This document shows positions 18,675 through 26,498 of a stretch of DNA of 64,000 bases, in pieces; within the stretch, counting starts at the first letter, position 1, and each line of letters opens with the position of its first letter. The position numbers were made by a program, and so were the translations under genes. Under the pieces are notes generated by a model. It was not told the DNA's origin, searched no databases, and saw only the letters and a program-made list of their open reading frames with translations. This DNA comes from WTFY01 sp965220875 (GTDB lineage Bacteria > Pseudomonadota > Gammaproteobacteria > UBA4575). The DNA lies in the NCBI GenBank assembly GCA_965220875.1, contig OZ244849.1, positions 1,426,001 to 1,490,000 of the forward strand, in the 5' to 3' direction.

Positions 18675-18702
18675 CACTCAATACAGACAAGGAAATATTG
18701 GC

Positions 18703-19293
18703 ATGATCAAGCGGTTACTGATTAGCGTGTTGTGGGCAGGTGTGCTGATGGTGCTTGGAGGCTGTGGAACTCACACGCAGCAGATGGTGGAAAGCCCAGG
18801 AGCTCAGGATCAGAAAGATTCTGCAGCCAGTGCATCGGGCGAGGATGCTTCAGGGATTTCCGGTATGGCCAGTGAAGATGGTTTGGCCATTGAAAAACTG
18901 GAAGAGCAGGACGCTGCATCGGGTGCATCGGGCACATCGGGTGCGGCTGGATCGGGAGAATTTGCCGATCTTGGGAAAATAATTTATTTTGACTACAACA
19001 GCAGTGATATCAGGGAGGAATTCCTGTCAGTCATCACACACATGGTAAGTGTTCTTGAGAGGAATCCGGGCATGAGAGTGCGTCTGGAAGGGCATGCGGA
19101 CGAACGCGGAACCCGGGAGTACAACCTGGCTCTTGGTGAGCGTCGTGCCCAGGAAGTCCGCGAGCGCATACTGCTGCAGGGGATACTTGAAAATCGGGTG
19201 GATATAGTCAGTTTTGGAGAAGAAAAGCCTGCAGCGATGGGTACGGGTGATGAAGTTTGGCAGCAAAACAGACGGGTAGAACTGGTGTATTAG
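18703..19293 (+). CDS. pal: Peptidoglycan-associated lipoprotein Pal
   Basis: 196 aa from ATG 18703, preceded by AAGGAAAT. The lipobox LGGC at residues about 19-22 gives an outer-membrane lipoprotein. A Ser/Gly/Ala-rich linker (repeated GASG/GTSG units) leads to an OmpA-like peptidoglycan-binding domain: IIYFDYNSSDI, LEGHADERGTREYNLALGERRA, and the final NRRVELVY. The linker is longer than in E. coli Pal. Confidence 0.95.
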   Translation: MIKRLLISVLWAGVLMVLGGCGTHTQQMVESPGAQDQKDSAASASGEDASGISGMASEDGLAIEKLEEQDAASGASGTSGAAGSGEFADLGKIIYFDYNSSDIREEFLSVITHMVSVLERNPGMRVRLEGHADERGTREYNLALGERRAQEVRERILLQGILENRVDIVSFGEEKPAAMGTGDEVWQQNRRVELVY

Positions 19294-19321
19294 AATCCTG
19301 GCTGGACCGGGAGACGGAGAC

Positions 19322-20200
19322 TTGCGAGTGCGTGTAATTATCTTTCTGGCAGCGGTTATCCTGCAGTTTCCTGTAATGGTTGTGGCAGAGGAAACCTTGG
19401 ATGCAAGGTTCAATGCACTTGCTGAAAAGGTACAGAAAATTGAACAGGCGGTGAATAATCAGGCCTTGCTTGACCTGGCACAGCGTACTGCAGACCTGCA
19501 TCGTGAAGTACGTGAACTGCGCGGGGAAAATGAAAAGCTCAGGTATGAACTCAACAGTATAAAAACCTTGCAGCGGGATCAATATCTGAATCTTTCCCGT
19601 CGTCTTCAGGCTTTGTCTGAGACCACATCTGCTGCAGAATCTGGCAGTACTGGACAGGTCGTTCCTTCAGGCAGCTTGGCGGGCACTGCAGAGGAAGCAT
19701 CGACGCCTCCTGCAGTAGCGGATATACCTGCTTCTCTCCAGCCAGATACAGCTTCTTCGCCTGCCCCAGCAGAGCCTGAGGGTGCAGGGCAGGTCATCGC
19801 GCTTGGGTCTACAAGTGATGCGACCAAAGATTACAAGATTGCCTTTACTTTGCTGAAGTCCGGCAAATACGATGATTCGGTTTCTGCATTTGAAGAATTC
19901 CTTCGAAAACACCCAGACAGCAAGTACGCTGCCAATGCTCAGTACTGGCTCGCCGAGGCCAACTATGTTTCCAAAAGGTACCCTCGCGCACTGACGGAGT
20001 TCTCCACCGTCGTTGAAAAATACCCTGCCAGTTCCAAGTTGGCGGATGCCAGGTTGAAGCTTGGTTTTACGTACTATGAGCTGGGGAAATTTCAGGAGGC
20101 GCGGGATGAATTGACCAGGTTGCGCGCACAGTTCCCTAATTCTAATGTGGCAAAAATGGCACAGGAGCGTCTGGAGCGGATGTCTAGAGAGGGCTACTGA
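19322..20200 (+). CDS. cpoB: Cell division coordinator CpoB (YbgF)
   Basis: 292 aa. Signal peptide (VIIFLAAVILQFPVMVVA), coiled-coil trimerisation region (about residues 25-95), a Pro/Ala/Ser-rich linker, and three TPR repeats at the C-terminus (DYKIAFTLLKSGKYDDSVSAF onward, seen in parts). CpoB sits in the periplasm and coordinates Tol function with peptidoglycan synthesis by PBP1B. Starts at TTG 19322 or GTG 19328; no ATG fits. Confidence 0.92.
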   Translation: MRVRVIIFLAAVILQFPVMVVAEETLDARFNALAEKVQKIEQAVNNQALLDLAQRTADLHREVRELRGENEKLRYELNSIKTLQRDQYLNLSRRLQALSETTSAAESGSTGQVVPSGSLAGTAEEASTPPAVADIPASLQPDTASSPAPAEPEGAGQVIALGSTSDATKDYKIAFTLLKSGKYDDSVSAFEEFLRKHPDSKYAANAQYWLAEANYVSKRYPRALTEFSTVVEKYPASSKLADARLKLGFTYYELGKFQEARDELTRLRAQFPNSNVAKMAQERLERMSREGY

Positions 20201-20203
20201 AGG

Positions 20204-20890
20204 GTGTCAGTAGCCATTGCTCCCAATCCACTGAACGTGGAACTTGAGTCATTGAAGCTGCGTGTCACAGAGATCTTCTGTTCGATACAGGGAGAATCAA
20301 CTTTCACAGGGATTCCCACCGTATTCATCCGCCTTACAGGGTGTCCACTGCGCTGCCAGTATTGTGATACCGCGTATGCATTTTCAGGAGGCAAATGGCT
20401 GACGTTAGATGAAATCGTGAAAGAGGTTAACCGGTATGATCTCAAGCATGTCACGCTCACTGGAGGTGAGCCGCTTGCACAAAAGAACAGTCTGAAGCTG
20501 CTTGCCGGCCTCTGCGATGGAGGCTTCATCGTATCCATTGAAACCAGCGGGGCTCTGGACGTGAGCTTGGTCGATCCGCGTGTGACCAAAGTGATGGATA
20601 TCAAGACTCCGGGTTCAGGTGAGCATGAGAGAAATATCCTTGAGAATATCAGGTATTTGCGCAAGCAAGACCAGGTGAAGTTTGTAATCTGCTCCAGGCC
20701 AGATTACATATGGTCCAGAGATTTCGTACGGGAATACAAGCTTACCCATTTATGTGAAGTGCTGTTTTCTCCCAGCTATGATCAGCTTTCTCCCAGGCAG
20801 CTGGCAGAGTGGATGCTGGAAGATCGATTACCCGCTCGCCTTCAGATACAATTGCACAAACTGCTTTGGGGGAATGAGCGGGGCCGTTGA
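20204..20890 (+). CDS. queE: 7-carboxy-7-deazaguanine synthase QueE
   Basis: 228 aa radical SAM enzyme. The Cys triad is in GCPLRCQYCDTAY (CxxxCxxC), with the downstream HVTLTGGEPLAQ glycine motif. It converts 6-carboxytetrahydropterin to 7-carboxy-7-deazaguanine for queuosine. The start is GTG 20204. It follows cpoB by 3 bases and overlaps queC by TTGA. Confidence 0.94.
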   Translation: MSVAIAPNPLNVELESLKLRVTEIFCSIQGESTFTGIPTVFIRLTGCPLRCQYCDTAYAFSGGKWLTLDEIVKEVNRYDLKHVTLTGGEPLAQKNSLKLLAGLCDGGFIVSIETSGALDVSLVDPRVTKVMDIKTPGSGEHERNILENIRYLRKQDQVKFVICSRPDYIWSRDFVREYKLTHLCEVLFSPSYDQLSPRQLAEWMLEDRLPARLQIQLHKLLWGNERGR

Positions 20891-21597
20891 GTGCTTCGCA
20901 TCCACAAAAATTGCTGTCAAAGGGTAAGAAAGCCATCGTTCTCATTTCTGGGGGACTGGATTCCACTACAACGCTTGCCATTGCACAATCCGAGGGGTTT
21001 GAGTGTCTCGGGTTGAGCATCAGGTATGGCCAGCGCCATGAGGCTGAACTCGATGCTGCAATCAGAATTGCACGAGAATTCAACATCGCCGAGCACAGGA
21101 TTGTTGATATGGACCTGTCGGTCTTCAAGGGCTCGGCGCTTACTGACAGTACGGTGATGGTACCCGACCGCCCTGCTGAAGGTATACCGGTAACCTATGT
21201 TCCGGCACGCAACACGATATTCCTTTCCATTGCACTGGCATGGTCTGAAGTATCACAAGCACACGATATCTTCATTGGAGTGAATGCTGTGGATTTTTCA
21301 GGGTACCCGGATTGCAGGCCAGAGTATATCGAGGCCTATCAGAGAATGGCGAATTTGGCCACTAAAGCGGGTGTGGAAGGGCAGAGGCTGATGATACATA
21401 CCCCAATCATTTCGCTGACCAAATCTGAAATTATTCAGCTGGGCATGGAACTTGGAATCGATTATTCGTTGACGGTGTCTTGTTATTCTGCAGACAGGAA
21501 AGGACGCGCATGCGGGGTATGTGATGCATGTCGGTTCAGGAAACAAGGGTTCATGGAGGCTGGAATTAAAGATCCTACGCAATATATTTCTAAATGA
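20887..21597 (+). CDS. queC: 7-cyano-7-deazaguanine synthase QueC
   Basis: 236 aa. The ATP-pyrophosphatase PP-loop is VLISGGLDSTTTLAIA, and four zinc-ligand cysteines lie in SCYSADRKGRACGVCDACR. It makes preQ0 from 7-carboxy-7-deazaguanine. The start is TTG 20887 overlapping the queE stop. The gene ends 62 bases before the tRNA-Lys used as the ICE insertion site. Confidence 0.95.
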   Translation: MSASHPQKLLSKGKKAIVLISGGLDSTTTLAIAQSEGFECLGLSIRYGQRHEAELDAAIRIAREFNIAEHRIVDMDLSVFKGSALTDSTVMVPDRPAEGIPVTYVPARNTIFLSIALAWSEVSQAHDIFIGVNAVDFSGYPDCRPEYIEAYQRMANLATKAGVEGQRLMIHTPIISLTKSEIIQLGMELGIDYSLTVSCYSADRKGRACGVCDACRFRKQGFMEAGIKDPTQYISK

Positions 21598-21659
21598 CAT
21601 CCCGGCGGATTTTATGCATAGAGCCGAATAGAGTTTTAATGTAGGATACCGCGTCTCGT

Positions 21660-21735
21660 GGGTCGTTAGCTCAGTTGGTAGAGCACCGGGCTTTTAACCC
21701 GATGGTCATAGGTTCGAATCCTATACGACCCACCA
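21660..21735 (+). tRNA. tRNA-Lys (UUU)
   Basis: 76 nt with encoded CCA. The acceptor stem GGGTCGT pairs with ACGACCC. D-arm AGCTCAGTTGGTAGAGC, anticodon loop CTTTTAA (anticodon TTT) and T-arm GGTTCGAATCC are all present. The integrase gene on the opposite strand ends 15 bases downstream, so the 3' half of this tRNA is the probable attachment site. The tRNA is intact, as expected when the island carries the identity segment. I did not find a second copy of its 3' end elsewhere in the window. Confidence 0.97.
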
Positions 21736-21750
21736 AGAATACTAATGGAT

Positions 21751-22815
21751 TCAATGTATTGCAGCAATTGCTGTTTTACTATTATCGTGCCCCTTTCCAG
21801 ATTGTGTCATATTTGTGCCAATTTCCTTGATTTCGCAAAGGCTGTCTGCGTATTCTGCCAGATGCTTGACTGACAGATGCGCATAGCGACGAACCATGGC
21901 ATAGCTAGACCACCCGCCTAGTTCTTGTAGCACATGCAACGGAGTTCCCTGCTGCACGTGCCAGCTTGCCCAGGTGTGCCGCAGATCGTGCCAGCGGAAG
22001 TCTTCAATCCTGGCCCTGGCTAGTGCCTTGCGCCAGGCATGATTGTTGGCCTTGGTAACCGGCAGACCTTTATAGGTAAACACCCGGCTTGAGTGCTTGC
22101 CTGTCTGCTGCCTGAGCACCAGTACCGCTTCTTCATTCAATGGCACAGGGATGGCTTTCCGGGCTTTCGCCTGGTCCGCATGGACCCATGCACATCGGCG
22201 TCCCAGGTCGACCTGAGACCATTCAAGCCCCACCACGTTGGCTTCTCTCAGCCCCGTTGCAAGGGTGAATCTTGCCATGGCTGCCAGATGATCGGGAAGC
22301 TCCGCCAACAGGCGCTCCGCCTCTTCCCTCGTCAGCCATCGCACCCGGCGTTTCGGCTGCGTCAGCATACGCACGTAAGGGGCGCGTTCCAGCCATCCCC
22401 ATTCACGTTCAGCACGTCTGAGGATAGCGCGTACGACCTCCAGCATCCTGTTGACCGTTGTATTTGAAACACCATCGGACAACCTCGACTTCGTCAGTTC
22501 ATCCAGAACATCCCTGTCGATTTCATCCAGATACCGTCCATACAGGTGGGAATGTATCCTACGAAGACGAATGATATCGTCCTTTAGGGTAACTTTCTCA
22601 CCCTGCTTTTCCATCAGCCAGCGTTCCACCGCCTCTTCCCACTTGCGACGTGGCTTTTCTCCGAGTCGGGAAACCCGCCAGTAGTCGGCCTTGAGCCGGT
22701 CATGGTATTCCTGCGCTAACCGCTTGTTGGCAGTTTTAGCAGAGCAGCGTATTCGCTGGCTGCAGGGGGTGCTAAATTGCACCCACCAGATTTTACCGCG
22801 TTTGTATAGTGACAT
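21751..22815 (-). CDS. int: Tyrosine recombinase / site-specific integrase
   Basis: 354 aa. An N-terminal SAM-like arm domain (MSLYKRGKIWWVQFS start) precedes the catalytic domain. Active residues: R190 (ATGLREANV), H276 and R279 (WHDLRHTW), W302 in the His/Trp position (GGWSS) and nucleophile Y311 (RRYAHLS). All are present, so it should be active. It lies at the left end of the ICE, transcribed toward tRNA-Lys, the usual layout for tRNA-targeting islands. Confidence 0.93.
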   Translation of the reverse strand: MSLYKRGKIWWVQFSTPCSQRIRCSAKTANKRLAQEYHDRLKADYWRVSRLGEKPRRKWEEAVERWLMEKQGEKVTLKDDIIRLRRIHSHLYGRYLDEIDRDVLDELTKSRLSDGVSNTTVNRMLEVVRAILRRAEREWGWLERAPYVRMLTQPKRRVRWLTREEAERLLAELPDHLAAMARFTLATGLREANVVGLEWSQVDLGRRCAWVHADQAKARKAIPVPLNEEAVLVLRQQTGKHSSRVFTYKGLPVTKANNHAWRKALARARIEDFRWHDLRHTWASWHVQQGTPLHVLQELGGWSSYAMVRRYAHLSVKHLAEYADSLCEIKEIGTNMTQSGKGHDNSKTAIAAIH

Positions 22816-23036
22816 GATTGGTTCTCCTGTGTCCTGTCACTTTGCGGCGTTTGCCCATGAGCAGGGTAAAGCGATCGCAGGTAATCGGCAAGGTCATCTT
22901 CAAGAAAAACCCAGCATTTTCCGGGTTTGGCGCCCAAAATGATTCCGGCGCGGGCCTTCTGGCGCACGACGGCGGGAGACATGTGCAGGAATTCGGCTGC
23001 CTCGTTCAGGTCGAGGGTTCGGTATCGTTGGTTCAT
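22716..23036 (-). CDS. Helix-turn-helix excisionase-like protein
   Basis: 106 aa from the ATG at 23036 (MNQRYRTLDLNEAAEFL). The sequence LNEAAEFLHMSPAVVRQKA is an MerR/excisionase-type helix-turn-helix, and WVFLEDDLADYLRSL follows as the wing. It overlaps the integrase start by 100 bases. Such small DNA-binding proteins next to integrases act as recombination directionality factors or AlpA-like regulators; the role here is inferred from position and fold. The last 45 residues are low in structure. Confidence 0.75.
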   Translation of the reverse strand: MNQRYRTLDLNEAAEFLHMSPAVVRQKARAGIILGAKPGKCWVFLEDDLADYLRSLYPAHGQTPQSDRTQENQSCHYTNAVKSGGCNLAPPAASEYAALLKLPTSG

Positions 23037-23101
23037 TGGGTTGCCTGATAAATGCATCCAACCGGGTTGCTTACCGGACAGAATATTATTTGTGCAAAAA
23101 T

Positions 23102-23158
23102 ACATTAGCACAGTGCAAATTATCCGTACAAAAGAAAATGTTTAGCAAAAAGGTAAAA
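23102..23158. promoter_or_regulatory. Candidate repressor operators upstream of the xis-int genes
   Basis: Two TTAGCA sites lie here. ACATTAGCAC at 23102-23111 recurs inverted at 24032-24041. An 18-base stretch at 23141-23158 (beginning TTTAGCAA) matches 15 of 18 positions with 23976-23993. They flank the CI-type repressor gene and its target promoters, so they are probably its operators. Confidence 0.4.
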
Positions 23159-23279
23159 GCTGACTGGAGCAGGCAGTTTTGCGGCGCGGGAAACTACTGC
23201 AGTGCCGGTTTTCCAGTCTGAAACGGCCGCGATCCGGCAGCCTGGGAAGGGATGGGTGGATGCTGGCCCAGGAGGGCCT

Positions 23280-23954
23280 TCATACCTCTTTTCCCTGGTA
23301 GATGATGACCCCGCAGATCGTGGCTTTCACGTTGACCTCGATAATGCGGTCCGGCCAGTCGGGGTTGAGGGCCTTCAGGTATTTTTTGCCGCCCTCGATG
23401 ATCAGCTGCTTGAAGGTGGCTTCATCGGAGTCATCGAGCTGTACCACCACGTATTTGCCGTGGTCCGCTGAAACGTTGGGGTCCACATAAATCAGGTCGC
23501 CTTCCTGGAATTTCGGCTCCATGCTGGTGCCGCGCACCCGCAGCACGAAGGTGTCCGGGCTGCTGAGCACCGGACAGGGATACCTGGGCGTGTCCTCAGC
23601 GAGTGTCAGGTCCCTGGGGACATCGTGCCAGTGGCCGGCCTGCACCCAGGAGATCAGCGGGAAAAACCCCTGCACCTCGGGTCCTTTCTGCACATTGGCG
23701 TGCCCGTTCTCCTCCTCGCCGGCGGCATGCGGGGTATCCATCCATCCGGAAGGCTTTCCCATGGCCTTCTCCAGTTTCTCCGCCATCCTGTTGCCGAGGG
23801 TCCGGGGCGTGCCTTTCTCGTTCGGGGTCTGGTGGCGCACCTGGCTCAGGTAGGAGCTGTTGGTGTCGCAGGCACGGGCCAGCCTGGCGGCTGAGCCGGC
23901 CTCGGCAATCAGGCGTTCGAGATTTTGCAGGCGGATCAGGTGAAGTTTTCGCAT
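23280..23954 (-). CDS. CI/LexA-like repressor, S24 peptidase family
   Basis: 224 aa. An N-terminal helix-turn-helix (about 8-65; LIAEAGSAARLARACD and SSYLSQV) precedes a self-cleaving S24 domain. A106-G107 in SWVQAGHW is the likely cleavage site, S144 in VRGTSMEPKF the nucleophile and K182 in ATFKQL the general base. Such repressors hold ICEs and prophages quiescent and are inactivated by RecA during the SOS response. It diverges from a Cro-like gene across 96 bases, a phage-type switch. Confidence 0.9.
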   Translation of the reverse strand: MRKLHLIRLQNLERLIAEAGSAARLARACDTNSSYLSQVRHQTPNEKGTPRTLGNRMAEKLEKAMGKPSGWMDTPHAAGEEENGHANVQKGPEVQGFFPLISWVQAGHWHDVPRDLTLAEDTPRYPCPVLSSPDTFVLRVRGTSMEPKFQEGDLIYVDPNVSADHGKYVVVQLDDSDEATFKQLIIEGGKKYLKALNPDWPDRIIEVNVKATICGVIIYQGKEV

Positions 23955-23975
23955 GGTCTGGTCACCGTACCATTA

Positions 23976-24042
23976 TTTAGCAATAAGATAAACAAATAGT
24001 TTCGCTCCATGCTTGATAGCGCGTTGCATGCAGTGCTAATGT
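23976..24042. promoter_or_regulatory. Candidate operators between the CI-like and Cro-like genes
   Basis: The gap carries TTTAGCAATAAG at 23976-23987 (AT-rich, near-copy of 23141) and TGCTAA at 24034-24039, which is the inverse of TTAGCA. The extended inverted copy at 24032-24041 equals 23102-23111. This arrangement suggests shared control of the xis-int and cro-parB promoters by the same repressor. Confidence 0.4.
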
Positions 24043-24050
24043 TTCTGCGC

Positions 24051-24341
24051 ATGGAGCTAAAGGACTTTCTCAGGGCCGCCACGAAAAAAGAACGCGCCGC
24101 CATCGCGGTCGCCTGCAACGACTCCGTGCCCTACCTGTATCAGATCGCCGGCCACCACCGCTATGCCAGTCCCGTGCTGGCCATGCGGATCGAGCACTAT
24201 ACCCGCGTGGTGGCCCGGCTATCGGACGGGCGCCTGCAGCCCGTACCGCGCGAGACCCTGGTGCGTCATCCGGAGATTTTCATCGACTCCGGGACAGGAC
24301 GCATCGGCAGGAACCGCGGGGGCGCCCATGCCCGCTCATGA
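24051..24341 (+). CDS. Cro/YdaS-like small DNA-binding protein
   Basis: 96 aa from ATG 24051; the frame is open upstream to 24009. MELKDFLRAATKKERAAIAVAC followed by VPYLYQIAGHHRYASPVLAMRIE (seen in parts) is a YdaS-type helix-turn-helix that recognises operators as Cro does. Divergent from the CI-like repressor. It is first in the ICE parB operon and its stop overlaps the parB start by 14 bases. Confidence 0.75.
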   Translation: MELKDFLRAATKKERAAIAVACNDSVPYLYQIAGHHRYASPVLAMRIEHYTRVVARLSDGRLQPVPRETLVRHPEIFIDSGTGRIGRNRGGAHARS

Positions 24342-25908
24342 GGCCCGTCCTGGCCCGTGCGTCATCGCCCGGATGGACATCGCCCGCATTCATCCGTACG
24401 GGCGCAACCCCAGGCGCCAGCCCAATCCCGAGTACCTGCGCATCAAGGACTCGATCCGTGCCGAAGGGCTGGACCAGCCCCTGGTCGTCACGCAGGCCCC
24501 CGGTCATGAGGACTACGTGCTGCACACCGGCGGCAATACGCGCCTGAAGGTCCTGAAGGAGCTGTTCGAGGAGACCGGGGAGGAGCGGTACGCCCGGGTG
24601 GACTGCATCCTGAGGACCTGGACGAAGGAGTCCAGCGTGCTGCTCGCCCATCTTCGCGAGAACGAGCTGCGCGGCAGCCTGCCTTTCATTGACCGGGCCC
24701 TGGCGGTTTTCGAGGCCAAGTCGATGTTTGAGCGTGAGCGCTCAATCGAGTGTCTGTCGCTGCACCGGCTTGAGCGCATCCTCCATGAACAGGGTTTTGG
24801 CCTGAGCCGCAGCATGCTTTCCAAGATGAAATATGCCGTGGAGGTCTTGTGGCCGGTGATGCCCAAGGCCCTGGGCGGCGGCCTGGGCCGTCCCCAGGTG
24901 GAGCGCATCCGGGCCCTGGACCGTGCAGCCTGCACGGTGTGGCTGCACCTGGAGGCGGGCGATGAGGACCAGTTCAACCAGGTCTTCGGCCAGTTGTGCC
25001 GGCGTTACGATGATGCGGAGTGGGACATCCAGCTGCTTCGCACGGCCCTGGAGAACGAGCTGGCCGGCGAGTCCGACCTTGATCCGCGCGTGATCTATTT
25101 TGTGCTGGAGGCCTGTCTTGCGGGCAAGCCGGTGGACGGGCTGATCGACCGGTCGCAGGCTTGCGTGGTGGAGGATGCCGAGTTTGATGCCAGGTTCGAT
25201 GCCGAACGGGAAGCCGGTCCGGAAACCGGAGACGACCCGGTGCATGGGGATGCAAACGCCATGGAATCCCCCGGCCCATGGGCAGGGGAGTCGGCGGGCG
25301 AGACTGCCGGCCCGCCCGGGAATGGCTCGGCTGTGAGCGTTGCCGGGCTGAACGGTGCGGACCACGGTAGTCATCCGGTGATCGAGGCCCCTGGAGTCGA
25401 TTGCGGACCTGGGTTGGCTGAGCCTGGAAGTGAGCTTCAGTCCCTTCGCGCCTGCCATTATGAGTGTGCGCTGCGCCTGGCACGGCATCATGGCCTGGAG
25501 GACCGGCTCATCGCCCTGCCGGAGCAGGGGCTGGGATTCCTGTTGCAGGATATTCCCTCCAGGGAGCTTGCAGGTCCCGGGTACTCGCAGTCCCTGCGCC
25601 TGGCCGCTGCCGTGTGGTGGTATTTGGCGGCCTGCTGCGAGATCACGGTGGCTCCTGACGAATATGTGTTCCCGCATCTCGATGAGGATTCATTCCTGCA
25701 CCGGGTGCTGAGCCGAAGGGAATATGGGCGGCTTTGCGAACAGGTGTGGATACCGGACCCCGCCAGTCTGATTGCAAAGCTGGGCAGCTGCCTGGATGAA
25801 GTGGACTGGCAGTTGCTGATGCAGATGACGAGAATCTACCGCGCACTTGGATGTCATGCCCGGGAGACCGGGCAGGCGCTGTGGGGGCCGCAGGACGGGC
25901 GGGAGTAA
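24328..25908 (+). CDS. ICE ParB-family partition/nucleoid protein (PFGI-1 class)
   Basis: 526 aa from ATG 24328; the frame is open upstream into the Cro-like gene. The ParB/Srx N-terminal domain is at about residues 10-110: IHPYGRNPRRQPNPEY, GLDQPLVVTQ, HTGGNTRLKVLKEL and LRENELRGSL. A helical DNA-binding region follows, then a long acidic and Gly/Pro-rich variable region (about 280-370) and a C-terminal domain. Matches the TIGR03764-type ParB of PFGI-1 ICEs. No ParA gene is found beside it, which is unusual. Confidence 0.85.
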   Translation: MPAHEARPGPCVIARMDIARIHPYGRNPRRQPNPEYLRIKDSIRAEGLDQPLVVTQAPGHEDYVLHTGGNTRLKVLKELFEETGEERYARVDCILRTWTKESSVLLAHLRENELRGSLPFIDRALAVFEAKSMFERERSIECLSLHRLERILHEQGFGLSRSMLSKMKYAVEVLWPVMPKALGGGLGRPQVERIRALDRAACTVWLHLEAGDEDQFNQVFGQLCRRYDDAEWDIQLLRTALENELAGESDLDPRVIYFVLEACLAGKPVDGLIDRSQACVVEDAEFDARFDAEREAGPETGDDPVHGDANAMESPGPWAGESAGETAGPPGNGSAVSVAGLNGADHGSHPVIEAPGVDCGPGLAEPGSELQSLRACHYECALRLARHHGLEDRLIALPEQGLGFLLQDIPSRELAGPGYSQSLRLAAAVWWYLAACCEITVAPDEYVFPHLDEDSFLHRVLSRREYGRLCEQVWIPDPASLIAKLGSCLDEVDWQLLMQMTRIYRALGCHARETGQALWGPQDGRE

Positions 25909-26498
25909 TGCCTGCGAGCAAGGAGGCGGAACTCACGACGGCCGTATTGCTGTATGTGATGCGGTGTCTGGACGAGGGGGATCAGCAGGCGCTTCGCGTC
26001 ATGAATTTCGGGCCGGAGGAGATCGAGGCGCTGGGGGACATGAACCTTGCCGACCTGCAGGGCGCCGATGCGCTTCGCATTCACTGCCTGCGGCTTCGCC
26101 TGGACCGGTCCGTGTTCTGGCCGATGCTCGATCATCTCCAAAGCCGGCAGGCCTCGAGGACCGTGATGCGCGAGCTGATCGCGGCCGATGCGCCGCTGCC
26201 GATGATGCAGCAGCTGTTCGGCATGAGTTCGCGCGAGTACACGCGCTGGCGGAGGCTGCTTTTGCTGGGCCCCTCGGCGGGGCGTCCTGCCGAACCCTCG
26301 GAGGCGGACACCCATACCCTGTGGCAGGCCTGGCAGGAGCACGGGCAGGCCGGGGAGAAGAAATCCCTGGCCGGTGCGGACTACCTGGCGCTTCACCGGA
26401 AGACGTCCATCGGCCTTCGCACGCTGTGGACCCTCGTGCGGCACTGGGAGGAGTACGGGGGAGAGGCTCCCGGGCGGGCCGCCGGGCATGGTGCATGA
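25908..26498 (+). CDS. DUF2857 (STY4526-family) ICE protein
   Basis: 196 aa from ATG 25908, which overlaps the parB stop (TAATG). Mostly helical; SREYTRWRRLLLLGPSAGRP and LWQAWQEHG are typical of DUF2857, a family restricted to SPI-7/PFGI-1-like islands in the parB-STY4528 operon. The fold resembles a helix-turn-helix regulator, but no role is proven. Confidence 0.8.
   Translation: MPASKEAELTTAVLLYVMRCLDEGDQQALRVMNFGPEEIEALGDMNLADLQGADALRIHCLRLRLDRSVFWPMLDHLQSRQASRTVMRELIAADAPLPMMQQLFGMSSREYTRWRRLLLLGPSAGRPAEPSEADTHTLWQAWQEHGQAGEKKSLAGADYLALHRKTSIGLRTLWTLVRHWEEYGGEAPGRAAGHGA

Noticed and set aside
21711..21735. Direct repeat of the tRNA-Lys 3' end marking the right ICE boundary inside the window
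   Set aside because: I looked for the acceptor/T-arm sequence downstream and did not see a second copy; attR, if present, lies outside or has decayed.
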